In this document: in pieces, positions 1 through 12,037 of the stretch
Numbering within the stretch: position 1 is the first letter of the stretch
How the letters are laid out: the number at the start of each line of letters is the position of its first letter
Assembly: GCF_041260155.1 (NCBI RefSeq)
Contig: NC_091938.1
Span: forward strand, 18,870,632 to 18,934,631
Origin: Ptychodera flava
Taxonomy: Eukaryota > Hemichordata > Enteropneusta > Ptychoderidae
Direction: 5' to 3'
Length of the DNA stretch: 64,000 nucleotides
Made by a program: the position numbers and the translations under genes
Notes under the pieces: generated by a model
Told to the model about the DNA's origin: nothing
Database searches by the model: none
What the model saw: the letters and a program-made list of their open reading frames with translations, nothing else

Positions 1-95
1 CATTTATTCTGTATGCTAGATGTAAAAGGTTTAGTTGGAATAAATTACCTCTTTAACAGTATACACTGACATGCGGGCCGTCACCAAAAAAAAAC

Positions 96-98
<3 letters not shown>

Positions 99-142
<44 letters not shown>
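99..142. repeat. (GA)n microsatellite
   Basis: Uninterrupted AG dinucleotide run upstream of the first glycosyltransferase gene. The rest of 1-630 shows no gene that I recognise; open frames crossing this tract are artefacts of the repeat. Confidence 0.95.
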
Positions 143-143
<1 letters not shown>

Positions 144-354
144 CAGTGATTTTGAAAAAAAGAGGATGACCCTGTCTTTGATTTTGTCTTTTTGGTCCTA
201 TATAGACAATCAATAGAAAGTTGGTTCACGCACCTGCTTATTTCCCGAAATTCAGATTCCGTTCCTTGAAGTCCGAACACACGCATACGCGTATGTCTTT
301 GACTGGGAACGGCCATACAGTGCAAAAGTGAAGAGCGGTTTGTGTGTTGAAATG

Positions 355-360
355 TATAAA
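355..360 (+). promoter_or_regulatory. possible TATA box of GT1
   Basis: A TATAAA hexamer lies about 270 bases upstream of the GT1 start codon. No other core promoter element is obvious. A single hexamer in AT-rich DNA is weak evidence. Confidence 0.2.
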
Positions 361-630
361 ACGATTCATTTGTGTTGGTAAGTATTATTAGATTTAGGAT
401 TTGTATGCAATTTTTTCAACCGTTTAACGTTATAATTTTATATTTTAAATAAGCCGTGTCGTTTCGTAAAGTTGAGACATCCCCTCTGTGACTTAGGCAT
501 GGCCCTCCCCTGTTAGACCCCTGCACGTAAAATGGTGGTGACCCTCTAACCTCGGCGTCACATCTGTTCGAGTCCTGATACCTATACAACGCCGTTATAG
601 CAACTGATTGAAACAAGTAGCATCACAATA

Positions 631-1815
631 ATGGCTCCCCTTCGTGCCTTGAAATGTTTGCTAATCTTCCTGACTACCGTTGTCATTTATCGACTGACCG
701 CAGAATACGACGTTTTTCGGAAACTGCCTTACCGGGATGAAAATGGTCCATTACGTCACAGGTATTTGTCGGAGAGCGATTTGCTTCCGACGCGTGCTAC
801 TGAGGATGAGGATGTGTTGCAGTGGTTGAATATCGACAGCACTGCTAGCCACTCAGATGTTGCACTAGACTCATCAACATCCATAGCTGCCCAGTACGAG
901 GAAAGATACGAGGTAAAGCAGAAAGAACAAAGACAGCAGACAACAGAGAACAGGCTCATGATCGGCAGCAAAACGTTTTCCGTCCAATCCGAGATCATAT
1001 CTTATTTAATTCATCTTTCAAGGAAGGTTGCAGAACAGTACGGCTTCGTCACTTTGCAATTCTTTAATCGTGGCTACATCAACATCACCAAGAGCTGGGT
1101 ATGTAACGTCAAATGTATGGGAGTGTTGCCTCGGGTTCTCTTCATAGCAACGGACCAGGATGCACTCGACGGTCTGTCCCGCTTGCTGAAACACGACGTT
1201 CAAGTGTTGCTCATACCCTTCGAAACAGATATTAAATTGTCCATTGGAAAAGTGGGTTACTATCGGTTTATTCTGTTGAGGACATGGATCGTTCTTGTTT
1301 TACTGCAGAGAAATATTCCAGTCGCCCTCATCGAATCGGATGCTGTGTGGTTTGATGATGCTCTGCCATTCATAAGCAAATACCGAGGCTTCGACATCGT
1401 GTCGTCATCGAACACTCTGTTCGAGAAGGGTATTTCCGGCGGGTTCATTTACGTCAACACAACTGCACCAGCCACGCAAGCATGGCTCGACATGTACAGG
1501 AAATTTGAAGGTTACATGAGAACACAAGAAAATGAATTTGAAAATATGGCCTTTGTCCACTCTGAAGTGACTACCCTTGCAAGGGGCATACACGGTACCG
1601 ATGTGAAGGTTAAAACATTACCGCTGAAGTATTTTGTGTCAGGTTTGTGGTATCAAAATGCCACTCTCCGTGAAGTTACACAGCCGATAGTCATCCAAAA
1701 CAACTACATCATAGGGGTTGAAACTAAGGTATCTCAAGCACAGGCTTGGGGACACTGGTATCTGAGAGAAGACGGCCATTGCAAAGACGATAGCGAACTG
1801 GTTCAATGTTCGTGA
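631..1815 (+). CDS. GT1: intronless type II Golgi glycosyltransferase, PF03407-like
   Basis: Intact single-exon frame of 394 residues. Residues about 8-24 form a hydrophobic signal-anchor, followed by a polar stem to about residue 130 and then the catalytic domain. The domain starts near Tyr137 (YGFVTLQFFNRGYINITKSW). It contains WVCNVKCMG, an RFILLRTW helix and the acidic motif ESDAVWFDD at about 235-243, which occupies the place of the DxD metal/nucleotide-sugar site of the nucleotide-diphospho-sugar transferase family (PF03407, related to plant GT77 enzymes). It ends with GHWYL and two cysteines (GHCKDD, VQC). Sequons NIT and NAT support a lumenal domain. Lack of introns suggests an old retrocopy or an ancestrally intronless family. 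The catalytic block is nearly identical to GT2 and GT3 but the stem differs. Donor and acceptor sugars cannot be told from the sequence. Confidence 0.9.
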   Translation: MAPLRALKCLLIFLTTVVIYRLTAEYDVFRKLPYRDENGPLRHRYLSESDLLPTRATEDEDVLQWLNIDSTASHSDVALDSSTSIAAQYEERYEVKQKEQRQQTTENRLMIGSKTFSVQSEIISYLIHLSRKVAEQYGFVTLQFFNRGYINITKSWVCNVKCMGVLPRVLFIATDQDALDGLSRLLKHDVQVLLIPFETDIKLSIGKVGYYRFILLRTWIVLVLLQRNIPVALIESDAVWFDDALPFISKYRGFDIVSSSNTLFEKGISGGFIYVNTTAPATQAWLDMYRKFEGYMRTQENEFENMAFVHSEVTTLARGIHGTDVKVKTLPLKYFVSGLWYQNATLREVTQPIVIQNNYIIGVETKVSQAQAWGHWYLREDGHCKDDSELVQCS

Positions 1816-2009
1816 ACACACCTTACTGCAATCAGCATATAAATTACCATCTCGACAGTCCCACACCTTCAGGACATCCGGTATGTGGCACCATATGTGG
1901 TGGAGTAGGACCGGGAGTTTTACCGAAAAATACGCTGACATTGAGTAACAAATGCCAACTCTTACCGATCGCAGTATTCATTTTTCAGTATCAAGTAGAT
2001 TCTCTGTGA

Positions 2010-2015
2010 AATAAA
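2010..2015 (+). other. polyadenylation signal of GT1
   Basis: A canonical AATAAA lies about 195 bases after the GT1 stop, in the expected 3' UTR position. Confidence 0.5.
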
Positions 2016-2209
2016 GATAACATGTATAAAATATTTGAGTAAGTATGGGTCGACCATTGAATAATGAATAGTGCATCTTTCACACGTGTTATCCCAACCG
2101 TAACAGTACAATTGCAACACGTTTTGCCGATGAAAGTTTGCTCTCAGTAATCGTGTCTTGTTTTGGAACTATCATCAGTTGGTAGGTGTAAATTTATTTG
2201 GCCTGGAAA

Positions 2210-3043
2210 GGGAGCTGTCATTATTTACGGCCTGGAGGTGGAGGGGATTCGGAGGAATTTCATCGGAAACTCTGAAATTTCGAGTAACCCCCCTGCCAAC
2301 CCTGATGGATTTGGGTAACCTCCTTCTCTAACACTGAAAATTTGACTGGTCCCCACGCTTCTTGGAAAAGTTAAATATCAATACGTGTATTTGTAAACTT
2401 TACAAAAATACAGCAATAGTAAAGACCTTTCATATCCTTGTGTACCCTTCTTGATTCTCATCGGTTATCTCATGACGGTTTAAAAAGGTGAAACCAACAA
2501 AATGAAATTCAAAGTCACAACGTAACAAAATATAGATATGAAAGTTCACGCTATGACCAGTATCAAACCATAAAGTAATGATTAATTTTGATGGGTATCA
2601 TGACAAGGTTTTCACTAAGATATCAGACAGTCCGGAATTTGAAAGTACAGGGGGAGAACACACGAGAGGTTGAGGGGGAAGTGTCAGAGGAGGTTGTACC
2701 GTCTCTTGCATGGACAAATTTTAGAAATTGATGTGTGCAATGGTGCAGTCTAGTGCAGTAAGCTTATGAGAGGTGTTTTCAATTTGTATTTTTTCTGAGT
2801 AAAACTGTTACAACACCCAAGCGCGAGAGTGTCCCCCCCCTCGCATCGAAATTTTTGAGAAATTAATGTGTGAAATGGTGCAATCTGAGAGGTGTTTCAA
2901 TTTCTTTTGCACAAAAGATTGAGTGAACCCCCCCCCCGCTTCTTTCTCTCCACATTTTGAACAACCCCCTTTGCAGCTTTCAATTTTTTAGTGACGCCCC
3001 TCACATTCCTCCGGCCCCCAGGCCGTAAATGATGACGGCTCCC
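2210..3043. mobile_element. non-autonomous inverted-repeat element, 834 bp
   Basis: The two ends are imperfect inverted repeats of about 35-40 bases. The left end begins GGGAGCTGTCATTATTTACG and the complement of the right end begins GGGAGCCGTCATCATTTACG; both continue into GGCCTGG and a G-rich GGAGGAAT block. The interior has poly-C tracts and no coding sequence. I do not recognise the superfamily. Confidence 0.65.
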
Positions 3044-3926
3044 TAATCTTTTACAACTCTTAATAACACCTTTGGATTTTACTGGCGCAATAAAGCACTC
3101 CTATTGGGCCAGTCATAAAGGTAACATCTGGCGGACAAAACCAAAAAAAAATCCGTAATTTTCAAAACGGCTATATTCGTGTATGACAGTCTGTTGCCAC
3201 GGAATGGGCGTGTAACGTGACGCGCCTGTTGCTACAGGCAACACTCACTTTCATCAGGGGCAGATGACGTATATGTAATAAACGGGATATTCTCAAGGCG
3301 CCAGATCCGATATCTTTGTTACTGCCATACTCAATCTCTTACGAGACCCTACGAGTTGACCATTGCTATATTGGATGGTTTGTCCGTTTTCTTGGGTTGT
3401 ATTGTTTCTCTGGTGACTGGTATTATCGAGGGCTCGTTGAAGCCACGTACTGGCTCACATCTTGGTTGAAAAAAAATTCATAAACAAGTCAAATGTTTTT
3501 TTCTGAGACATATCCCCATCATCGCTCCAATGCTATGAAACATTGCGTTACTGGTGTTGGTGTTTCCAGTGTTCATGTTAAAAAATACCATGTACTACCT
3601 CTAGTATGGGTTGGCCTAATAGTTGCCACTTTTTATGCTAACATAATAGGTTTATTGTACAGTATGTATCGTTGTTCTGTTTGTACAGTATTGTTTCCAT
3701 TATTTCAGCGTTGGCACAATTCTTTGATAGTTTTATGTCCTTCCTATTAGATCAGGGCATACGTAAAGCAAATAGCAAAATCACATAAGCTTTTTCCAGC
3801 TAGTTCATTTCAATCATCAGATTCGAATCCGAATAAAAGTCATAACCGACGGAGAACATCAAGTCTTTCGAGTAAACGCAAACAACCGAACACGAAAGTA
3901 CATGTATATGTTGATAAGTAAGTGTG

Positions 3927-3975
<49 letters not shown>

Positions 3976-4307
3976 GCTTATAGACTTGAACAAGTCGGTC
4001 TACGTCAGTGCATTAACTGTTGTAACTGCACTACAGAATAATAATTCACTAACTGAAGGCATCATGGGGATGCTAAACATGTTCATTGCTCTGCACAGAT
4101 ATTTTACCTTGATTGAATTTAGCCTACGTAACGAGTCATTACAGATCCTTTGCACGGGGGACAACCAAAATAGCAGACACAGCCTTCTGGCATTGACGCT
4201 ACGGTATTCAGAAAAAATCGATAGATCTGAAAATCAAACACCCTCCCTTAAAGAAAACGATGCAATCCAGACGTTAGGATTCTTCAATACAAAGTGATCA
4301 GTGTTGA
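3044..4307. other. intergenic DNA, no gene recognised
   Basis: Only a (CT)n run at 3929-3973 stands out. Short open frames here have no recognisable protein features. Confidence 0.5.
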
Positions 4308-4597
4308 TTAAGGTAGTATGCGCCTCGAAAGTGAAAGACTTAAAGTTTTGCTCAAACTTGCCTTAACGAAACCTTCAACTTTTCTACTATCGTACAGTAC
4401 AGTTTTGAACTAGGGAAACAAATTACTATGGGAATTACTATGGGAAAATAAAATTTTGGATTTTCCCAAACTAAGACGGTGAAAAGTCTTCTTTCTCCAA
4501 GAGCTTTAAAAATAAGCCCCAACAAGTGGTAGATTAGAAAAGAATTGTAGAAATTTGGCAGTCAGAATATCTGTCCCTGAGGCGCGTTCTACCTTAA
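4308..4597. mobile_element. TTAA MITE, family 1 (copy a)
   Basis: Bounded by TTAA at both ends. Terminal inverted repeats are imperfect: left TTAAGGTAGTATGCGCCTC, complement of right TTAAGGTAGAACGCGCCTC. The body has family landmarks such as TTTTGCTCAAACTT, CTCCAAGAGCTTTAAAA and TCTGTCCC. At least seven other copies lie in the window. The TTAA target suggests a piggyBac-type mobilising transposase, which is inferred. Confidence 0.85.
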
Positions 4598-5518
4598 GTC
4601 TGCACACATCGGCAAAACCTGCAGAGTCAAAGATCATTCCTCGCCTGCCAATTGACCGTTATAGGGACCCAGCCTCATCAGTCATCGTGATTTTAATTGT
4701 TGCAACAGTTCTTGGATGCCTCAAAAGTGTGCCCTCCTATGCCAAAGCGTTCAACCCACAGCTTTACATTTGTATAGCTGGAGTTGTTTACAAAGATATA
4801 CAACTGGGCAGAACAAATGATCAAGGTAGGGAAAATAAAATACTTCTTTAAATACAAGCTAGTGGACCACAGGTGAACTTGTTGATCGAAACCATCATGC
4901 AGATAACGAAGGTATGCAAAATGTCAAAGCGACCTTGAGAGAGGTTTTCTTCGAAATTTCCAGGTAGATGCTTATTTTATACCTAATTATACTTGTGTGC
5001 CGTCTAGATCTTTGAAAAAGGGTACAGTAACCATAGGAACGAGGTATCTGGCAGTGGAAACTGCATCCCCAGCCAAAATCATTTCGTTGTTGCTCAGGGT
5101 CAAGGTTGGCACAATGTACTGCCCCAGGTAATGTAGCAATCAGAATCAGCTCTTCAAGAAGCTTATAAAGTGGTTTACAGAGACATGTTGCAGGTAACAA
5201 AATAGACGAGGAAACCCAATGTGATTTTGCTGAAATGATGACACCAGTATAGTTGGAAGAAACACGTCTAGTCTAATGGGAGCTTAGTACTTTTAGCCAG
5301 GTAGAAAATACATTGTAGGCAGCCAGGGTGATCAATCTAAGTGTGAAAGACGCACAAGAGAGACACAGCAGTGAACGTGTGACAATATGTTCGTTTTGAA
5401 GTTTCTCTTTTGCCCATAGAGGGCGTACGGCATCCTCCTCGCTGTCCTTTTAGTAACGTCCGTGTGCTGACATTCATTTGTTTAAAAAGCTACACCTAAT
5501 ATTATGAAACAGACAGTA
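4598..5518. other. intergenic DNA, nothing recognised
   Basis: No supported gene, RNA or clear repeat seen between the MITE and the LINE remnant. Confidence 0.4.
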
Positions 5519-6027
5519 TCAAGAAGATGAACAAATATTGAGGTTCGGTGTAATATTTTGCATTTGGAATTTGACCACCATACAATTGATAACTATATGT
5601 TTTAAAAGAAACACTCTTGACTTCAAAAGTAGCCTACATCGAGAAAATTTTCTCATAAGCATATTAGCTGATATATAAAAGCATCTCATCTGTCGCTCGA
5701 TATCGTCATCATCACGAAAGTGATCGATGAGAACAAAACCCAAATGTGTTTTCTTTGAGACAAATGCTAATTTAACTCCATTGAGAAAGACAGAAGGAAT
5801 GCGACAAATCCCGGAAGAATCAGATGTTACACACATAATGTTGGTCTTTTTGTTATTAAATAAAATCTCGTGAGTATCACTATAGTCGCTAGAAATATTG
5901 ACCAACTTGAGTCCCCTTGACAGAAGGATTAATCAGACAAATATCATCAGCATATATTAAATGATTGATGAAAGCTCCTTCAATGTTACAACCTGTCTTA
6001 CAATTTGACAGCATAAGGCTCAAATGA

Positions 6028-6108
<81 letters not shown>

Positions 6109-7555
6109 GCTTTGGTGACAAGATCCCACCTTGCTTTACACCATTGGAGACAGTAAAACCACTGGAGGTACATGCACATCAGCGAATAAGAAATCTGATA
6201 AATAAAGTGGAACTTTGCGATCAATTAACGTTTTGAATAAAATCCTAAATAAAATTAATTCTTTGAACTTAGAAGCAACTATCGAAAGTGCAATCGGACG
6301 GTAGTTACTTTTGTCATTGATATTGTTGTTTTTTTCCTTTATGATGGGAACTAAAACAGTATTGGAAAGTCGACTGCGGCAAACACCGTGCAAAAATATC
6401 GCTGTAAAACACATAATAAGTAAAATGGAAACTTTATTGCTAGCATACATAAAATGCTCAGTTGAAAGATAGAGCCAGCAGATTTACCAGCCTGTTGTTT
6501 CCCAGTGGCATCGCTAACGTCCCTAGGATAAGCAATAACATCATTATGAATAGAATACTTTTCAGCAGTATCTAACACAAACTTCTGGTCATCTGTAGTT
6601 TTCACAGAGTTGTGAACGTCACGGTTAAATGGTTACACCACACATGAACAACATTTGCTTCGCCAGTACAACCACCCACATTGTTTGGCCAGGACGAAGA
6701 CTTTTTATTATTAACGGGGTACTAATTTTTTGTGGTTTACATCTAAACGATTTTTGGCCATAGCATCATCAGCTTTCATTTGCTCTTCACGCCCGTAAGC
6801 GAGCATGAGTACAACGTTTTAAGTCATACAGTTGACCATGCTTGGGTTTATCAGACTCACGCCATAATTTAAATGCGTCACGGGCAATTTCATGAATCTC
6901 TTTTAAACGGTCATTACAACCAACAACTGTACATCTTTTTCTATTTTCGGTACTCGAGCTAATTTGAGTGCCAGCAAAATGTAAAGCATCAATGACATTG
7001 TCATAAAAATCAGAAATACTGTCAGCATGATTCTTGTCTTTACAGTGAATATCTTTACAGCATAATGAATCAATAGTAACACTAATATCTGCAAGAAGTC
7101 TGTCTGAGACCGCAGTGTACATATCATATTGTTTGATGTTGACCCTAGACCAGTTTAACTTGAATTCAACCATGATTTGCATAAGGGAATGTTTGAGCTA
7201 CTAGAGTCACACGATGGAAAGATAGCAATGTTGCACGTAGTACTAAGAGGAAGATGATATCAGTAATAAGATCATGTCGTACAAAATTTCCATAGACTTT
7301 AATACATTGGTGACTGCTATAGGTAGATATACAATGATCTAACTATGACGTGGAGCCATGCATATCACTAACATATGTAAAGGAGTTATCAGGCGAAAAG
7401 AGCTTGTCAGAAATACAGTAATTATAGTCATTACAGAAATTTTGTAACGACGAACCAAATAAGGAATTGTGATCTGAATTCCAATTACCAGTAATAATGC
7501 TACAGTAGCAATTACTAGCTTGTACAATCGGGTGAATTTTTGCTGAGCAGTCACG
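5519..7555 (-). pseudogene. CR1/L2-like LINE remnant (endonuclease to reverse transcriptase)
   Basis: Broken minus-strand LINE. From 5' to 3' it shows an endonuclease C-terminal part (about 7340-7555, [12 protein letters not shown]), the linker (6787-7182), the N-terminal reverse transcriptase (6136-6450, KSNYRPIALSIVASKFKEL), the catalytic YADD at 5943-5954 (LIYADDICLINPS), and the downstream RT/thumb part (5519-5905, SVFLNGVKLAF and DDDIERQMR). Several frameshifts and stops and an (AT)n tract between RT parts show it is dead. The first edge of the glycosyltransferase tandem duplication falls inside it near 6189. Confidence 0.85.
6030..6102. repeat. (AT)n microsatellite inside the LINE
   Basis: Pure AT dinucleotide tract splitting the reverse transcriptase remnant; IYIYIY frames here are not genes. 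Confidence 0.95.
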
Positions 7556-7571
7556 AGGACATCTGTATACT

Positions 7572-7755
<184 letters not shown>

Positions 7756-8539
7756 AGTTACGTTCGGATAATCTACAGTTTACTGTATATACACACACAC
7801 ACTCCAACCCCAACCCCCACCCCCCACACACGAAAGTTGAAAGAGGATGACGGGTCAGCCACTTTCTGATGTCCGCACAAAATTATCCACCGCCCCTCCA
7901 AGCCGAAGAAACTGACCTGTCCCTAATGCAACAACTTTGTTCAAGGAATGGCACAACGAATTTTGAGCGTTTTTTTTTCCACCAAGAGACATGGGAGAAA
8001 GGACGAAGCTACGAAACTTATGTAATCACAGGGTACAGATGGAAATAAATCACATGCATCTTTTAGGGGATTCCTGAGTTTTGGACAAGTGTCATGGTGC
8101 GGTGCGTCGAACTGGTCCGTGGCACCTGGGTGATCAGAGGGTGATTGGCCCCGATTTCAGGCCGATTGTCCGTTTTCATGAGTGACAACCGGAGCGAACT
8201 TACTGACAGCGATTATTCGTCGGGTTTTTAACTCTGTTTATGAAAGAACGTAGATTAAACATACATGCTATTTTTCCACCTGACGTAGGGAATTGAGAGA
8301 GATTATGACAGCTGGCGCGACTTTCTCCTGTACCCAAAGAATGCATTCTGCCACATGAATAATGATAAATGGTAAATTCAATTACCCTGAATCGTTGTGC
8401 AACCTCAGTAAAAGCAATCAAATAGACCGTTTCATAATTTTAATCCGATGAAAATATAAGACCAGTAGCACAAAGGTTAGTTTCATAACATTTCTAAGGA
8501 AAGTATAGTATGTTTCCAAAACGCTTCTCCTTCGTAAGG

Positions 8540-9040
8540 CTGCGTTCACAAATAACGAGGGGGGGGGGCTGGAGGATTCGCGATTGAATTTTTTTTCTCA
8601 GATCCCCTCAGTACCCTAAAAAATTTTGAAGTGTCCCGTCTACATGATCAAAATTTTTAAAGGCCCCCTCCAATTATCATATAGCCGCATTCTTATTGGG
8701 GATGCACGCAAATAAAAAATAAACATGTATTGGGCAGTTCTACTCGCAGATGTTCGACACTACATGTTATTAGCAGTGTATAGAGCCTTATTCCTATAAG
8801 GCAAGTTCTTGGTTGATTTTTAAACGCATCAGTGTTTTTTTTTTTTTGCACTTATCAGTCAAAGCCGAGTTGAGTTAATCCAACTCTGGCCAGGTCAAAA
8901 TGGCACCTGCTGAAGAGCCCACAAAATGACGATCATGAGAGCGTAAGTATGTAAATTGTTAATTCCTGGCTACACTTTGCCCAATTGTCATGATGAAAAA
9001 CTGAGCACAGTGACCTAGCAAAAATAATTTTTCAATATTA
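8540..9040. repeat. repeated 500-bp sequence with G-rich start
   Basis: Starts GGCTGCGTTCACAAATAACG and then a poly-G run. A similar stretch lies at 16805-17330 (the other unit) and at 50046-50545 beside gene B. It could be a dispersed element or a relic of the duplications. No coding sequence seen. The remaining DNA of 7757-9730 shows no gene. Confidence 0.55.
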
Positions 9041-9730
9041 ATCGACGACCATATACCATAAATTTAACGGTCACTAAATAGATATTTATATTATATGTTA
9101 TTTTTTTACATCATTAAACATTGGGTTTTCCAGCACGAGAGCATATAAATGCACGATATGAAAGTTTTGATTTGATGTCTCGGGAAATATCAGGCGTCAT
9201 TAATGTGTCTCCTCCTTAGAGGACAGACATGTTCCCCATGTTGTGACAAAGACGGAACCATCTCTGCCCGGGCATTCTTACATGAACGCTGGGATTCTGA
9301 AATAATAGCGGTTAAAGTTTGTACCACAGTGAATACTTGCTCGGAGAACTCTACATTGTAAAATTGTTTCATAGTCGGTCAACGGAAAGGCATGTGAAGA
9401 TTGTTAACATAGAAGAATATTAAATTCAGTTCTAAGAAGCGTAACTCCGACAATGCAGCACAAGGAAAATAACATGGAAGATGTTGAAATGCTGTAATAC
9501 TGCAGAAAGGAGTGTTTGGCTGACCACTGTGTCATTATGCAAGAGACTCACACAATGTGCCTCCGTTTGAGTTTCCACGTGTAAAACGAGATTTTGTATA
9601 GCTAAGTCTACATGCAGGTGCCGACTATGTAAACCATAGACTTTTGAGAATTGGGGCGTCTGTCATTAGTGACATTCTGACATACCTGTTTAACATGCTA
9701 TGCTCTCTTCTGTTTTCCCAATGCTTTCCA

Positions 9731-10190
9731 GTGTGCTAGGGCCATTCTGCTTTACAAGGGTTCAGGTAGTGTGAACGATAATTCGAATGTCGATATTGGT
9801 AGTATAAGCCTCGAAAGTGAAAGCTTAAACGTTTGCTTAAACTATCCTGACTGGAACTTGCAACCATTCTCTTACCAAATCAACAACAAAAATCGGGGGA
9901 TCACCGTACAAAGTTTGGAACTAGCGAAACAAATTACCCATCATTTTGTGATATTTGATATTCAAAATGGCCGCCATTCTTGTGTTAACTCTATGGGGGA
10001 AAATTAAACTTTGGATTTTGAAAGACTAAGCCGGTAAAAGTTTTCTTTCTCTAAGAGCTTCAAAATGAGCCCCACAAGTGGTAGATCAAAAAGGATTGTA
10101 GAAATTTGAGGGTCCGAATATCTATCCCCCAGGGCGCGTTCTACCTTAACACTACCTGAACCCTAGCTGAGCAGAATTACCCTAGCACAC
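9731..10190. mobile_element. hairpin element with a TTAA MITE inserted in it
   Basis: Outer arms 9731-9772 and 10149-10190 are inverted repeats of 42 bases with a few mismatches; they share GTGTGCTAGGG at the tips and AGGGTTCAGGTAGTGT inside. Between them lies a family 1 TTAA MITE (about 9794-10149), whose right end CTACCTTAA abuts the right arm. The same nested structure is at 18005-18465. Confidence 0.75.
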
Positions 10191-10438
10191 TGAAGTCACA
10201 AAGTTCTGAGCCAAGGATTACGAATTTCATATAGAAACGCGTACGGAATGGTCTAGGTTTGCTTGCAGTTTTTGATAGTTGTAGTCTGCTTAATCAACGT
10301 TATCAAATGTTATGTACTCGGCAAATGTGTATAGCTCTCTGTTATTATTACACATGTACAAGAAATCCACCAAAACTGGAGTATGCAAAATTATTTTGAT
10401 TGCTTGAGTAGCATGTCAGGCATACAGCCTCTTCGAAA

Positions 10439-10677
10439 TATGACATTAAACTGGTCCAATAATCATTTTCATTCAAGGTAATACATAACCAGGTCCATGG
10501 GACATTTGAGATTTACAAATTTAAGTAGGACCATCCTGAACCACTGATAGTTAGTGGTGGTACCAGGTGTCCGGAATGGGTAAGCGTACCCTGCTAGCAT
10601 GCTACACCCGTCAGGATTGGTCCCAAAATTGTCTAATATTGTATGAAGTGATACAGTATATGAATCACTGTTATAAG
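10439..10677. mobile_element. 239-bp insertion present only in unit 1
   Basis: Unit 2 has an uninterrupted junction near 18719 where unit 1 has this extra block. Inside it is GGGTAAGCGTACCCTGCTAGC, which recurs in altered form at 33385-33470 and 59485-59575 in the VWDE-like introns, so it belongs to a dispersed family of unknown type. Confidence 0.6.
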
Positions 10678-10837
10678 TTGACAAATGTGTATTACGATTA
10701 AGAGCACAGCTTCATACATGTACATGGCATGTATTGTACACACGACAATATGAGCGTGCATATCGCTCGGTTTAACAATTTCAAGTAAGTATGATCATGG
10801 CAAATATACTACTGATATTCAGGTGGTTCTAACGTCG

Positions 10838-12037
10838 TCAGGCGCATTTGAGTAATTCTGAATCATCTTTGCAATGTCCGCCTTCTGTCAGATACCAATG
10901 TCCCCAGGTTTTTGCTTGATTAATCTTGGTGTCAACTCCTACAATATAGTTTACTTGGATGACTATAGGTTTTGTAATCTCACGCAGGGTGGCATTGGTG
11001 TACCAAAGACCCGATACAAAGTTCTCGAGGGGTAATGTCTTAATCCTCACGGGATTTTTCTGGAGTACCCGTCTAAAGGTATTTATTTCGGATTCAGAAT
11101 TCAACATCTCTTTTTGTTCATGTCCTTGCTCATCCATGCGCATTTTGAACTCCGTAAACATGAGATACCATACCGTCTTAGTCGATGTACTTGCGTTAAG
11201 GTATAGGAAACCACCGGAGATACCTTTACCATTCACGTTGTTGGACACCGACACAATATCAAAATCTTGGGATCTACCTATTACCGAGAGAGCATCATCA
11301 AACCACACTGCGTCAGATTCGATGAGGGCGACTGGAATATTACTCTGTAACAAAACGAGTATGACCCATGTCCTCAAGAGAATGAATCGGTTATAATTCA
11401 CATATCCAAAGGACAATTTGAAACCAATGTCGTAAGGTAGGAGCAACACTTGCAGCTCGCGGTTCCATGTGGCTAGACCATCCAGTGCATCGTGATCAGT
11501 CGCTATGAAGAGAACCCGAGGCAACACTCCCATGCATTTTACGTTACATACCCAGCTCTTGGTGATGTTTATGTAGCCACGGTTGAAGAACTGTAAGGTG
11601 ACGAAGCCATACTGCATTGCGATCTTTCTTGCGAGGGACACTATCGAGGAAATGGGCTGCTCTCCGGAGGCCAATGCTCGTTTCCCGGCCTTGCCCTCAT
11701 TCTTCGTTATTTGCGGTTTCGGTTCAACCGGAATGGTGTGTTTGTCTGCATAGGGAGCAGGTGTTGTTTTGACTTCGTGATTGCCCATGGATGGATGTAA
11801 CGAACTGTATGATAGATTACTGGTATTTTTATCATCCAGCAGGTGTATCTCCTCGTCCCCAGCGCGGATCAGAATCTCTCCAGTTTCCGATAAAGTATAG
11901 TGATAGAAACTTTCATCTTCATCGGGGATAGATTGCTCCTGAATAGCGTTGTATTTTGACAAAAGTCGATAAAGAAAGGCGATTGCCACCAAAGCAAAGA
12001 AACACCGCAAACGTGAACTCATGTTATGGGGAGACAT
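10838..12037 (-). CDS. GT2: intronless type II Golgi glycosyltransferase, PF03407-like
   Basis: Intact single-exon frame of 399 residues. The start at 12037 gives a short basic N-terminus followed by a signal-anchor (CFFALVAIAFLYRLL). A Ser/Thr-rich stem runs to about residue 140. The catalytic domain has YGFVTLQFFNRGYINITKSW, WVCNVKCMG, RFILLRTW and the acidic ESDAVWFDD motif, with the same C-terminal cysteines as GT1. Family assignment comes from the nucleotide-diphospho-sugar transferase motifs; the sugar and acceptor are unknown. It is about 94% identical to GT3 by eye, with changes concentrated in the stem. Confidence 0.9.
   Translation of the reverse strand: MSPHNMSSRLRCFFALVAIAFLYRLLSKYNAIQEQSIPDEDESFYHYTLSETGEILIRAGDEEIHLLDDKNTSNLSYSSLHPSMGNHEVKTTPAPYADKHTIPVEPKPQITKNEGKAGKRALASGEQPISSIVSLARKIAMQYGFVTLQFFNRGYINITKSWVCNVKCMGVLPRVLFIATDHDALDGLATWNRELQVLLLPYDIGFKLSFGYVNYNRFILLRTWVILVLLQSNIPVALIESDAVWFDDALSVIGRSQDFDIVSVSNNVNGKGISGGFLYLNASTSTKTVWYLMFTEFKMRMDEQGHEQKEMLNSESEINTFRRVLQKNPVRIKTLPLENFVSGLWYTNATLREITKPIVIQVNYIVGVDTKINQAKTWGHWYLTEGGHCKDDSELLKCA

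Noticed and set aside
3493..3750. 85-residue plus-strand frame with hydrophobic stretches
   Set aside because: No neighbour, splice context or similarity that I can recognise; expected by chance in AT-rich DNA.
10959..11396. 145-residue plus-strand frame antisense to GT2 (and its twin at 18998-19435)
   Set aside because: Conserved only because it overlaps the conserved catalytic coding sequence on the other strand; no start context or protein features.
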